Below, in pieces: positions 1-9,257 of a stretch of 64,000 nt of DNA. Numbering within the stretch: position 1 is the first letter of the stretch; each line of letters opens with the position of its first letter. The translations under genes and the position numbers were made by a program. This DNA is from an uncultured Spartobacteria bacterium (lineage in GTDB: Bacteria; Verrucomicrobiota; Verrucomicrobiia; Chthoniobacterales; Chthoniobacteraceae). A model generated the notes under the pieces. It had not been told where the DNA came from. It did not search any database and saw nothing but the letters and a program-made list of their open reading frames with translations. The stretch lies in NCBI GenBank assembly GCA_903919125.1, contig CAIXGS010000038.1:1-64000 (forward strand), in the 5' to 3' direction.

Positions 1-139
1 ATGATTCAAGAGACCTCAGCACCTGGGAGCGCGGAGCCCCAGCTCCGCAATGCCTGTCCGAGCTTTTGGGGCGTCAAAGCGGAGCTAGGGCTCCGCGTTC
101 CCGGGAGAGAAGAACCAGTTTTCTTCAAGATTTGGTATG
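1..139. repeat. Palindromic intergenic element, copy 1
   Basis: About 130 bases here reappear at 17335-17469 with roughly 94% identity (8 differences in the part I aligned). Inside are two long arms, around 23-48 and 79-104, that are imperfect reverse complements (core GCGGAGCCCCAGCTCCGC against GCGGAGCTAGGGCTCCGCG), so the unit can fold into a long hairpin. It has no coding capacity I would trust. The left edge lies outside or at the window start, so no target duplication can be seen for this copy. It resembles a small non-autonomous (MITE- or REP-like) repeat. Confidence 0.75.
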
Positions 140-191
140 AGAATGCAGCCAAAACTCCAAGTCGGGAACACCAACGGTGTGCCATGATGCA

Positions 192-334
192 GCCCAAGGT
201 TGGCGCGACGCAGGAGCGCCTACCTTGGGTCACAGCAAAACAGCGGCAACCCTGTAAGGGTTGAATCAATTCCACCACGCCGCCCGTCGTGGGAATTGCC
301 CTTGCTAAGGTTTAATTTCCCAAAGGGAATTAAA
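192..334. repeat. Cluster of three palindromes upstream of recC
   Basis: Three separate inverted repeats stand in a row. The first is CCCAAGGTTGGCGC (193-206) against GCGCCTACCTTGGG (216-229), 13 of 14 bases paired. The second is AACCCT-GTA-AGGGTT (248-262). The third is a near-perfect AT-rich palindrome TTTAATTTCCC-AAA-GGGAATTAAA (311-334). No credible gene occupies 140-495. From memory, the first two resemble widespread intergenic repeats of planctomycete and verrucomicrobial genomes; that is inference and was not searched. Any promoter for recC should lie in or just after this cluster. Confidence 0.55.
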
Positions 335-495
335 TTGCTCGTCCCCCTTCAGCAAGAGACGGCCACTCGTGTGCTACACTGTCTTCATATAATTGCTATC
401 TCGCAATTAACTGCCGCCCCTTGGCAACCTTCCCCCTAAGCCGCATTATTCGCTCCTCCTTTAGACTCCCTTTCCCGTCCAATCCAGTCCCGCCC

Positions 496-3400
496 ATGAC
501 GCTCATTCATTCTGATTCCCCCCAGTCCGCCTTCGACCATCTGCTGGACGCAATGAGTCGTATGCAGCAAGATCCCCTCGCCCAGTGCTGGCTGGTCGCT
601 CCCTCCCACAATTGGGGAGATCGCATCCTTCAATTCCTCGCGAGGAAGCAGGGCATTGCCAGCGGCATCTCCACGAGTAACCTACGCGCACTGCTTGAAA
701 GCATCGCCAAAACGGATCCACGCCGTTGTCTGAGCACCGATTCACTCGCTCTGCTGATTCTTGAGAGTATCCGCGACACCCCTCAAGAACCCGAGTCCCT
801 GATCTACAGCGCCCTCGGCGATGCTGACGAAGCCCGTCCGCTACGTGAGTTGGCGATCGCCCAGTCTCTTGCGGAAGCCATGGACGCGACGTGGTTACAT
901 CCCAATAGCGACCAATCCTTTCTCGATCGCCCTGAAATCCAGCGCCTACTGCAAAGAGAAGCCATCAAAGCAGCAGCCACCGATCACTTGGGTCGCATCA
1001 GCAAGGAGAGCTTTGAAGCCGCCTGCCGCTCATGGCTCAAAAGTCAACAGACCAAAGGCGGAAGCGTCCGTCTGGCAATTCTTTTGGACCGAAGCACCCC
1101 TGCGCTTTTGCTCGAAAGACTGGAACAATTGCTTCAAATCGTCGATGGCGCCCTCGTGGTCAGTGCCCCGGTCAATGACTTTTGGGCGGACGACACCCTC
1201 AAGACCCGCGGCCGAAAGCGCTCTGCCACCCTTCCTCAAACTCCGGCACCACACCTTCTTTACGCGTTGGGCGCCAATGCTCAGGACCTCCATCGCGGTC
1301 TTATTGAACACTTCGAGTCGACGGGTACAGGGTTCCTTTACCCAACTGCCGAAAACAGCGAGACTCCGGACTCACTTCTCGCAGCTTTGCAAGAGGACAC
1401 TCGCAGCCTGCACCTGCGCGAGAACCTTTTCGTCCGCACACCAGAGGATGCAAGCCTCGTAGTCTACTCGTGCCGCAGCCCAAGAAGAGAGTTAGAGCTG
1501 ATAGCAGACCAATTCCGTGGGGAATTTAGCAGGAACCCTGAGCTGAAACCCGAAGACTGCCGGATCTTGCTCGTAAACCCCGGCGAGTACGCGCCGCTCA
1601 TTAAGTCGGTTTTTGCAGAGGCCGGCGTGCCAATTCACTTTCCTGAGATTCCTCCGCAACAATCTTTGGAGGTGATCGCCGCTCTTAACTCGCTCGTGGA
1701 GGCCTTGCGCGGGCGCTTTGAGCTTGCCGAGGGCTTGCGCCTGCTGCAACAACCGCCGATTACGCGCCGTTTCCAACTCGAGGACGCTCTGGCCGACGGG
1801 GAACTGGGCAACTGGCTTCGCGATGCAGGCGTGCGTTGGGGCCGCAATCAGGAGCACCGAATTGAAGCACAACAGCAGCCGATGTCCGGTGACACTTGGT
1901 CGTGGGCCTTCGGTTTACAACGTCTGGCTCTGGGGGCTGTCCTGCCTGCCTCGGCAAACAACACCTGTGTCAGCTTGGGCAATAACACACCGCATGTTCC
2001 ACTCCTTCGTGCCGCAGGCCTCCAGACCGCCACACTCGCACGACTCGCCGAATTCCTAGAGCTTTTCGATCAGCACGCAGCCATTTGGAAACGCGGAACG
2101 ACCCACACACTCGAAGCTTGGTGCGATGCAATCATCACCCTTTGCGAGGTCTTTTTTGACGAAGCCAGCCAAGACCAAGCCCTCGTCTTAACCTCCAAGG
2201 TCGTCGCCCCGCTGCGCAAGAGCAACCTACCACCGCACGAAACGAATACTTCCAATGCATTCCTTCAAAGCGAGATCAGTGCCGAAGTTTTTCTAAGGCT
2301 CTTTAATGCACGCCTCGATGCCTTAAGTGAACAACTCATGAGGGGCGACAGAATGAGCGGCGTGCTCGTCTCCGATCTTCGAAAGGACGCCGCGCTCCCA
2401 GCCCAGATCCTCGCCGTCGCAGGCCTTGGCGGCGAACAGTTCCCACGAGCCGATATTCGGGCAGACTGGCATCCGCTCAAAAACGCTTCTGGAATCGGAC
2501 TTCCGAGTAAACGGGGCGAAGATCGTCATTTTTTACTTCAGGCGGCGCTGTGTCCGCAAAGGCGTCTTCTGCTGACGTACGTGGGCGGCTCCCTGCACGA
2601 CGACAAACCTTTGCCACCCTCTACCCCGCTCGCTGACCTTTTAGAAGCCGTCGCTAAAACCGCTGGCCCCAAAACGGCTACGGACATTCAGGTGAACGTC
2701 CCGCTGCACCAGTTTAGTTCGGCAGCATTTTTAAGCTCGCTCCCGCACTTTGCGCGAGGCCAGCAACCCGCTCACCATCAGGAAGCGCGGATCCTAGCAA
2801 CCTCTCAAAAAAGCGATGCACTCCGTTTTTACCGAGCTCCGCTGCCGATCGAACCACGAAGTGTGGTGGACGTTACCGAACTGAAACGAACCCTCGTTGA
2901 GCCACACAAAATTTATCTGGCACGCCTTGGGCTGGGTTGGTTTGACCAACCGCGCGCCTTTCCAACCGGGGCATTGCTCGGTCTAACCAGCCTTGAAAAA
3001 TGGGTGCTTCGAGACTGGATACTCAAGGAGCGCCTTGCCGCTGCTGACTCTGCTCGCGGCCCCAGCGAGGGCGACGCCTCGCGGGAGCTTCTGGGGTTGA
3101 TGGGCAAGCTCCCCCAAGCGCCGCGAGATCTTAAAATATGGGAGAAAGAAGCCGCAAAGGCTCCTGTGGTGCCTCAGGAACCAAGTCGGCCGCATCCGGC
3201 GATCCAACTAAAAATCGAGGGGGTTGAGATAACCGGTCAGATCGATCCTCACTGGCGAATCAACGGGAACGTCGCGACGCTTTACACCGCGGGTGCAAGT
3301 AAACCCAAGTACGAACTGCGCGCTTTGGTAGATGCGTTGGTTCTTTCGCTCGTTGCTCCGGAAGTAAAGGTGTTCCAGATCCAGTTTTCAAAAAAGAAAT

Positions 3401-3843
3401 CTGAGGACAAATCGGTCGCTCTCAAAAACATCACTCACTTGCTTGGTGAACCTGAAAAAACGCTCGAACGCATCCTAGAGCTTCACCGACTGGCGCTCTG
3501 TGTGCCGCTCCCATTCTTTATGGAGGCCAGCGAAAAGCTCAAGGATGCCAATGTAGACAACGAGTCCAGTTGCCTTGCCTCCGCGCTTGAAAAGTGGAAA
3601 AGCAAAGACTCCTTTAGCGAGAACGCCAAGGACCCTGAAGCCGAGGCGCTCAGCGTTCAGATCGCTTTTGCCGGAATCGAGGATCCTTTTACAGAAGACT
3701 ACAAACTTTTAGAAGGCTTGACGTTTGGAGATGTCGCTAAAAATCCTGCTCAAAAGCTCTCCATCACCTTGGCTAAATTAATCTTTGGCCTCGTTCCAAC
3801 CCCTTCCAAGCCCGACTCCAAAAGCAAAAAAGCCCTCTCGTAA
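496..3843 (+). CDS. recC: Exodeoxyribonuclease V gamma subunit RecC
   Basis: RecC is the subunit of the RecBCD helicase-nuclease that recognises Chi and splits the DNA strands during double-strand-break repair. The protein of 1115 residues matches the usual RecC length (about 1120). The segment near residues 635-700 (AGLGGEQFPRAD, then RGEDRHFLLQAAL and YVGGSLHDD) corresponds to the RecC region that in E. coli reads GMNDGVYPR, RDDDRYLF and YIGRS. I chose the ATG at 496 because TLIHSDSPQSAFDHLL aligns with the family N terminus; the frame is open back to a TTG at 421. The stop overlaps the recB start (TAATG), so the two are translationally coupled. No ptrA gene lies between recC and recB. Confidence 0.92.
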   Translation: MTLIHSDSPQSAFDHLLDAMSRMQQDPLAQCWLVAPSHNWGDRILQFLARKQGIASGISTSNLRALLESIAKTDPRRCLSTDSLALLILESIRDTPQEPESLIYSALGDADEARPLRELAIAQSLAEAMDATWLHPNSDQSFLDRPEIQRLLQREAIKAAATDHLGRISKESFEAACRSWLKSQQTKGGSVRLAILLDRSTPALLLERLEQLLQIVDGALVVSAPVNDFWADDTLKTRGRKRSATLPQTPAPHLLYALGANAQDLHRGLIEHFESTGTGFLYPTAENSETPDSLLAALQEDTRSLHLRENLFVRTPEDASLVVYSCRSPRRELELIADQFRGEFSRNPELKPEDCRILLVNPGEYAPLIKSVFAEAGVPIHFPEIPPQQSLEVIAALNSLVEALRGRFELAEGLRLLQQPPITRRFQLEDALADGELGNWLRDAGVRWGRNQEHRIEAQQQPMSGDTWSWAFGLQRLALGAVLPASANNTCVSLGNNTPHVPLLRAAGLQTATLARLAEFLELFDQHAAIWKRGTTHTLEAWCDAIITLCEVFFDEASQDQALVLTSKVVAPLRKSNLPPHETNTSNAFLQSEISAEVFLRLFNARLDALSEQLMRGDRMSGVLVSDLRKDAALPAQILAVAGLGGEQFPRADIRADWHPLKNASGIGLPSKRGEDRHFLLQAALCPQRRLLLTYVGGSLHDDKPLPPSTPLADLLEAVAKTAGPKTATDIQVNVPLHQFSSAAFLSSLPHFARGQQPAHHQEARILATSQKSDALRFYRAPLPIEPRSVVDVTELKRTLVEPHKIYLARLGLGWFDQPRAFPTGALLGLTSLEKWVLRDWILKERLAAADSARGPSEGDASRELLGLMGKLPQAPRDLKIWEKEAAKAPVVPQEPSRPHPAIQLKIEGVEITGQIDPHWRINGNVATLYTAGASKPKYELRALVDALVLSLVAPEVKVFQIQFSKKKSEDKSVALKNITHLLGEPEKTLERILELHRLALCVPLPFFMEASEKLKDANVDNESSCLASALEKWKSKDSFSENAKDPEAEALSVQIAFAGIEDPFTEDYKLLEGLTFGDVAKNPAQKLSITLAKLIFGLVPTPSKPDSKSKKALS

Positions 3844-6800
3844 TGCAACACTTTAACCCCTTTCAGTTGCCATTGCACGGCCTGCGCGCCATCGAAGCTA
3901 GCGCGGGTACCGGCAAGACGTGGTCCATCACGCTGCTCCACCTGCGGCTTATCCTCTCGGGTGTGCCCATCGAGAAAATCCTCGTCTCCACCTTCACCAC
4001 AGCCGCCACAGCCGAACTGCGCGACCGCCTTCGCGAACGTCTTGCGGATAGCGTTCGCCTATCGGAAAAACTCCAGGCCAACCACCCGCTTCACTCGGAA
4101 GAGCGCGACGTTGCAGATCTTCTACACGACTGCCCGAACCACCTTGTCCTCTTAAAAACGGCGCTTTCCAACCTCGATTTGGCGCCGATCCACACCATTC
4201 ACGGCCTGGCCACGCGCATCTTATCGGAAAATGCGGCAACCCTTGGACTGGATCCAGACACCGCTCTAGTCACCGACACGGACGACCTTCTGGAGGAAAT
4301 TCTCGACGATCTTTTCGTCCAAAACCCAGAGCTTTTCATCGATCTCGAACGTGACAGTAAGGACCTAGCGACCTTGGTGCGTGTGGTCAAAGCCCACCCT
4401 GATCTTGCGCTGCAACCCGCCACCTTCACGTCTCCTGAGGAACTCGCTTCCCTGCAGCAACGTTATCTGGAACTCGCCTCCGAAATCCAACCCGAGCAAA
4501 TGGCTGCCCGCGCCAAGGCCGGAGCATCTCGGAATGCACTCATCAAGACACTCAACCAGATGAAGGAGGGCGTTCATTGTGTTTTTTCCGATCTTAGCGA
4601 CCCGCAAAGAGATGCGCTGACGCCTGAACACATCGCCTTTTGGGAAAAACTGGACGCTGCACACGCCCCAATCGCCGCTGCCGTTCATGCCCCACGAATC
4701 CTTGTCGCCCGTGAGCTCCCGAAACGTCTCGCCGCTCGAAAACGTGAGCTGGGGGTGCGCAGTTTTGACGACCTCATGCATTGCGTGCGTGACGCGTTGA
4801 CGGATCCACTGCGCGGTCCCGCCCTTCTCACGTCGTTACGCCTGCGCTACGACGCTGTCCTTATTGATGAGTTTCAGGACACCGACGCGATCCAATCCGA
4901 GGTGTTTTCGTGCGCCTTTGCGGATCCCGAATGGCTCAAGACCCATCCGTTCCTCCTTATTGGTGATCCCAAACAGAGCATTTATCAGTTCAGAGGCGCT
5001 GATCTCGCAAGCTATCAGGAATTGGTCGCCAAGGCTGATATCTACACGATGGACACCAACCATCGGTCCGACGGCGCACTCATTGACGCACTGAATGATC
5101 TTTACGCAAGCGCTGGCAATAATTCTGGCGACTCCGTTTACGACCTGTTCCCAGGTCCGGGCCGCAAAATTCCTTACATCAAGGTGAAAGCTGCCCACCA
5201 AAGCCGCGCTCTGCGGCAACCGCGGAACATGGGCGTCTGCAACGAGCCCGCCCTCACGCTGGATGTCATCCCTGGAACGGCCCTTTCCAAAGATCTTGTG
5301 ACCCGGCGCCTGGCCGTTAATTGCGCCCAAAAGATTGCCAAACAACTCACCTTGAAGCCCGACGAGCGCTTGTGCATTCCCACTAAATCGGGTGTTCGCC
5401 CCCTCGCGGCAGCCGACTACGCGGTCCTCGCGCACAACCGCAAACAGCTGCAAGCCGTTCAGACGGAACTTCGCAAACTGGGCATTCCTAGTGTGTTTAA
5501 AAGCGGTCAGTCGATATTCGCCACTTACGAGGCAAAGGAAATATTACTTCTGCTCCAAGCTTTGAGTCCTGAAAACATATCGCAAAGCACGGCATTTGGA
5601 GCCCTTGCTACGTCCCTTCTCGGTCTCACCTCGGACGAGTTGCTTTCCCTTAAAACACAAGATAGCGGCGACCGGCTGGCTGGTTACTTGCAACTTTTCC
5701 AAACCTGGAGCCAACAACTTCTCCAAAAGGGCCCCATTCGCCTGCTCGAAAGCATTCTCAATCATCCGATTTCTCAGGGAACGCCCCGCCGCAAACTCCT
5801 TCTTCAAACCCATAATGGAGAGCGTCAAATCACCAACTGGCTTCATGTAGCCGAAATCCTGCAACAAACTTGGGCTGGTCGCCACCTGCGCGACGCCGAC
5901 TCCCTTGCGATCTGGCTTGGGCGAAAGCTCGTGGGAGAAGACGACGATCAGGAACAGGACGCCGAGTCAGAACAATGCGTTCGCCTCGAAACCCAGGAGG
6001 ATGCAGTCCAACTCGTGACCATTCATTCCGCCAAGGGTCTCGAGTACGGAATCGTCTTTTGTCCCTTTTTGTGGGATATTAAAAGTCGTCAGACTTTCAA
6101 TAACGGCAAGGTGTTTTTCGATGGCAAAACCCTCGATGTCGGCACTCCAGAGCAATCTCTCATCCGTGACGCGGAATGGAAGGGGCACGAGGAAGAACAG
6201 GCTCGCATGTTATACGTCGCGGTTACACGGGCCAAACACCAACTCCACCTCGGGTTTGCTGCCACCAGCGAAAAAAAGCCACACGCCAACGCTTCAGCCC
6301 GTTCCTGGCTCAGCCGTCTGCTGTTGGGACGTATCCTTAGCGAAGAGGAACGTTCCCGCGAGAATCTCGCATCGGCCCAAGAGAGACTTTTGGCGGAGCT
6401 TACTGATCCGGGTTGGCCGCGACACCTCTGGAACGCGTCGGCGTTGGATTCCAACGATTCCATCACTTTCCAAGCCGCTGAAAATGCTGCTCAAAGTGGA
6501 AACATCTCAAGCACACGAGCCAGCATCCTCACCGAGTTTCCCATCCTTGCGGCACCCCGGCAAAATAAGTTGCTGAAACTCAGCTTCACCCTCCTTCATA
6601 AACAAGGGCGTGGAGGCGACGTGGAACGCGAAGGAATTCATTTGAACTCCGGTGGTGCTGACGAACCGAACAGTCCCGAACCGCTCACAAAACCGGATGA
6701 ACTTTTTCCGGTGAACAACCTGTTTTCCAATATCGTGCTCGCCGAGCCCCGGCTCAAAGGCAAGGGGCTAGGAGTCCTGGTCCATTCCGTCCTCGAAAAC

Positions 6801-7499
6801 GCTCTGGCACACCCCAAAGTGGCTAGCGATCCAGAAGGTGCGCTCCTGCAAAGTCTTCCAGGCAACCTGACTCCCGCGTGCGCCCAAGACCTTCTTCAAG
6901 CCCTGCTTTTGGTGCTCAATCATCCCATGCCGCTGGCCGCTGACGCTCCACCGTGCCGTCTCATGGACCTTACGCAAAAGGTCTCGGAGCTCCAATTCCT
7001 CCTTCCCTTTGAGCGCGAGGCGCTTCGTAGCAAAGAGCTACAACTCGCCCTTTCCAGATCGGATCTAGCTCGAGAAACCCCGTGGAACCTCTGGGCAGAA
7101 AGGTTCTCCAGTCTCAATGAACTCCCTGTTCACTTTCTGGAGGGCGTCATCGATCTTATTTTTCAGTACGAAGGAAAGTGGTACGTCCTCGACTACAAGA
7201 CGAACGGTGGTTGCGGCGCTGGCACACAGCAGGATCTTGAAAGAATCATGCTCCGTGAGGATTACATCCTTCAGAGTTACCTCTATACGCTTGCCTGGCA
7301 TCGCCGACTTCAGGCGAGCCTTGGCGATTCCTACGATTACGCACGCGACTTCGGCGGCATCGTCTACCTCTTTTTGCGGGCCCTTCCTGCAAATCCCGTT
7401 CCCGGAGACACCCATGGGCTATGGCTGCACAAGCCGGATCCCGAACAACTTGGTCATCTTGAACAGTTAACCACCGGCCCCCAGAAAATCGCCGTGTAA
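3843..7499 (+). CDS. recB: Exodeoxyribonuclease V beta subunit RecB
   Basis: RecB is the 3'-5' helicase and nuclease subunit of RecBCD. The 1218-residue protein has a UvrD-type Walker A motif (EASAGTGKT, residues 18-26), motif II (DEFQDTDAIQSE) and GDPKQSIYQFRGADL. A C-terminal PD-(D/E)XK nuclease follows near residues 1100-1120, where GVIDL and VLDYKTN supply the metal-binding Asp residues and the catalytic Lys. Its ATG shares one base with the recC stop. recD begins 32 bases after its stop, so recC, recB and recD form one operon. All helicase and nuclease motifs I can check are intact, so the enzyme should be active. Confidence 0.95.
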   Translation: MQHFNPFQLPLHGLRAIEASAGTGKTWSITLLHLRLILSGVPIEKILVSTFTTAATAELRDRLRERLADSVRLSEKLQANHPLHSEERDVADLLHDCPNHLVLLKTALSNLDLAPIHTIHGLATRILSENAATLGLDPDTALVTDTDDLLEEILDDLFVQNPELFIDLERDSKDLATLVRVVKAHPDLALQPATFTSPEELASLQQRYLELASEIQPEQMAARAKAGASRNALIKTLNQMKEGVHCVFSDLSDPQRDALTPEHIAFWEKLDAAHAPIAAAVHAPRILVARELPKRLAARKRELGVRSFDDLMHCVRDALTDPLRGPALLTSLRLRYDAVLIDEFQDTDAIQSEVFSCAFADPEWLKTHPFLLIGDPKQSIYQFRGADLASYQELVAKADIYTMDTNHRSDGALIDALNDLYASAGNNSGDSVYDLFPGPGRKIPYIKVKAAHQSRALRQPRNMGVCNEPALTLDVIPGTALSKDLVTRRLAVNCAQKIAKQLTLKPDERLCIPTKSGVRPLAAADYAVLAHNRKQLQAVQTELRKLGIPSVFKSGQSIFATYEAKEILLLLQALSPENISQSTAFGALATSLLGLTSDELLSLKTQDSGDRLAGYLQLFQTWSQQLLQKGPIRLLESILNHPISQGTPRRKLLLQTHNGERQITNWLHVAEILQQTWAGRHLRDADSLAIWLGRKLVGEDDDQEQDAESEQCVRLETQEDAVQLVTIHSAKGLEYGIVFCPFLWDIKSRQTFNNGKVFFDGKTLDVGTPEQSLIRDAEWKGHEEEQARMLYVAVTRAKHQLHLGFAATSEKKPHANASARSWLSRLLLGRILSEEERSRENLASAQERLLAELTDPGWPRHLWNASALDSNDSITFQAAENAAQSGNISSTRASILTEFPILAAPRQNKLLKLSFTLLHKQGRGGDVEREGIHLNSGGADEPNSPEPLTKPDELFPVNNLFSNIVLAEPRLKGKGLGVLVHSVLENALAHPKVASDPEGALLQSLPGNLTPACAQDLLQALLLVLNHPMPLAADAPPCRLMDLTQKVSELQFLLPFEREALRSKELQLALSRSDLARETPWNLWAERFSSLNELPVHFLEGVIDLIFQYEGKWYVLDYKTNGGCGAGTQQDLERIMLREDYILQSYLYTLAWHRRLQASLGDSYDYARDFGGIVYLFLRALPANPVPGDTHGLWLHKPDPEQLGHLEQLTTGPQKIAV

Positions 7500-7531
7500 A
7501 GTTGCGTCCACTCACTCACTAGGCCACTCCT

Positions 7532-9163
7532 ATGTCCATTCCCACCGCTTCCGCCGCCTATCTCTGCCTCGCCCGCGCCGCTTTGTGCCCATCCGCTTCC
7601 GGCGAAACGCTTCCAACCGCGATCCTCGCATCCCTGCTGGAGGCGCAAGCCCAAGGCGCGGGTTTCATACAACTCGAAGAAAGTGCGCTCCAACAGTTGC
7701 TGAGCTCGGGACACGCGCGATTTTCCCATGACGTTATCGGCGGCGCAACCTCGCTAATGGTCGTTGAGGGAAAATCGATTATGCTCGCGCGCACCCACGC
7801 GTTGCGAGCGTCCATCCGCAACGCTGTCTCGGCGCTTTGCACGCGGGAAGAGCTCCCTAACGAACCGGCAGAGATCGCAATCGAGAATGCATTCGGCCCA
7901 AAAAGCGATGGCCGCGATGCCGGGCAGCGCGACGCCGTGAGAGGCCTGCTTAAAAGTAATATGGCCATCCTCACCGGCGGCCCCGGTACGGGAAAAACAA
8001 CCACAGCCGCCACCTTCCTCGCCCTGCGCTTCGCTCTGGATGCGAGTCTTTCGCCAAGCGACGTCATTCTTGCCGCGCCCACCGGGAAGGCGGCCAAACG
8101 CCTCGAACAAGCCATTCACGACGCTGCACAGCCTGACGGAAGGCTTGGAAAAGCGGGCCTCCCTTGTGAAAGCCTACTGCAACTGCGCGCGAAAACGTTG
8201 CACAAGACGCTCGCTTGGACTCCGAAAACTCCCGAGCAAGGCGGCCCCTTTAAGCACGGCAAAAACGCTCCCCTTTCCACCCGAATCGTCCTCGTTGACG
8301 AGGCCTCGATGATAGACCTTTCTCTGTTTCTCCACCTCTTGGAGGCCCTCCCCGCTGGGGCCCAACTCGTCATTCTTGGCGACGAAGACCAACTCGAGAG
8401 CGTGGAAATCGGAGGAACTCTGGCGGAACTCATTCAAAACCACCCCTCGGCAGTCTTCCGCCTCACGCATTGTTTCCGCTCCGAGTCCCTCGACATTCTC
8501 GAGTTGGCCCGCGCCTTCAAACCTGGCGCAACCCAACGCCCCGCTTGGACAGAACTGCACTCCTTATTGCAGCGTCCCAGCCTCGCGTTCACAGATCTCC
8601 CTCCCTTTGCCCACGGTTTGCCCGCTGATGTCACGGCTCAACTCCAAGCCGATTGGCGTCCTTTGCGAGATGCCACCGCCGCCATCGACCTCACTAACCC
8701 GGAATCCCAACAGAAGGCGTTCAACGCCCTCAACGCGTTCCAGGTACTTTGCGCACAAAACGAAGGGCCGGGAGGCGTGCAGGAAATCAACCGTTTAGGC
8801 GCCGGCTCAGGCGCGCTTTTTGCCCACGGCACCCCGATCATGGTGACTCGCAATGAGCGGCAACTGGACCTCGCCAACGGCGATCTCGGAATCGTGGTTC
8901 AACACCATCCTTCCGACATTGCGCGCGTCATTTTTCCGCATCGGGATCCCCTGCCCCTCGCCCAACTTCCGTCTCACGAACCGGCATGGGCCTTCACCAT
9001 TCACAAAAGCCAGGGCAGCGAGTTCCAGCGTTGCACTATTTTCCTCCCGCCAGACACGCACTCTGCGCTCCTCACGCACAACCTTTTGTACACTGCCATA
9101 ACGCGGGCCAAGACGCACGTACGCCTGTGCGGCCCGAAAGCAGCACTCGAAGCGCTTCTATAA
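7532..9163 (+). CDS. recD: Exodeoxyribonuclease V alpha subunit RecD
   Basis: RecD is the 5'-3' superfamily 1 helicase of RecBCD. The protein has 543 residues, slightly shorter than the E. coli protein. Walker A is GGPGTGKTTTAATF (about residues 148-160) and motif II is VDEASMIDL (about 254). GDEDQLESVEIGG follows, then motif V/VI segments FTIHKSQGSEFQ (about 487) and LYTAITRAKTHVRL near the C terminus. It is the last gene of the recCBD operon. The next gene is convergent, separated by about 95 bases in which I see no clear terminator. Confidence 0.93.
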   Translation: MSIPTASAAYLCLARAALCPSASGETLPTAILASLLEAQAQGAGFIQLEESALQQLLSSGHARFSHDVIGGATSLMVVEGKSIMLARTHALRASIRNAVSALCTREELPNEPAEIAIENAFGPKSDGRDAGQRDAVRGLLKSNMAILTGGPGTGKTTTAATFLALRFALDASLSPSDVILAAPTGKAAKRLEQAIHDAAQPDGRLGKAGLPCESLLQLRAKTLHKTLAWTPKTPEQGGPFKHGKNAPLSTRIVLVDEASMIDLSLFLHLLEALPAGAQLVILGDEDQLESVEIGGTLAELIQNHPSAVFRLTHCFRSESLDILELARAFKPGATQRPAWTELHSLLQRPSLAFTDLPPFAHGLPADVTAQLQADWRPLRDATAAIDLTNPESQQKAFNALNAFQVLCAQNEGPGGVQEINRLGAGSGALFAHGTPIMVTRNERQLDLANGDLGIVVQHHPSDIARVIFPHRDPLPLAQLPSHEPAWAFTIHKSQGSEFQRCTIFLPPDTHSALLTHNLLYTAITRAKTHVRLCGPKAALEALL

Positions 9164-9257
9164 GCCTCGGTAAAACACGCGCATCCAGCAAAGCGACTAT
9201 CAACAGGAATCCGAGTAATTCATCAACCGTTTCGAGAAGAACGAGTGGCGCCGGCCC

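Noticed and set aside
821-1462. Frame of 213 codons inside recC
   Set aside because: Out-of-frame shadow; composition is Arg/Ser/Pro-rich and without domains.
7558-8115. Frame of 185 codons on the - strand inside recD
   Set aside because: Shadow of the recD P-loop region, no independent support.
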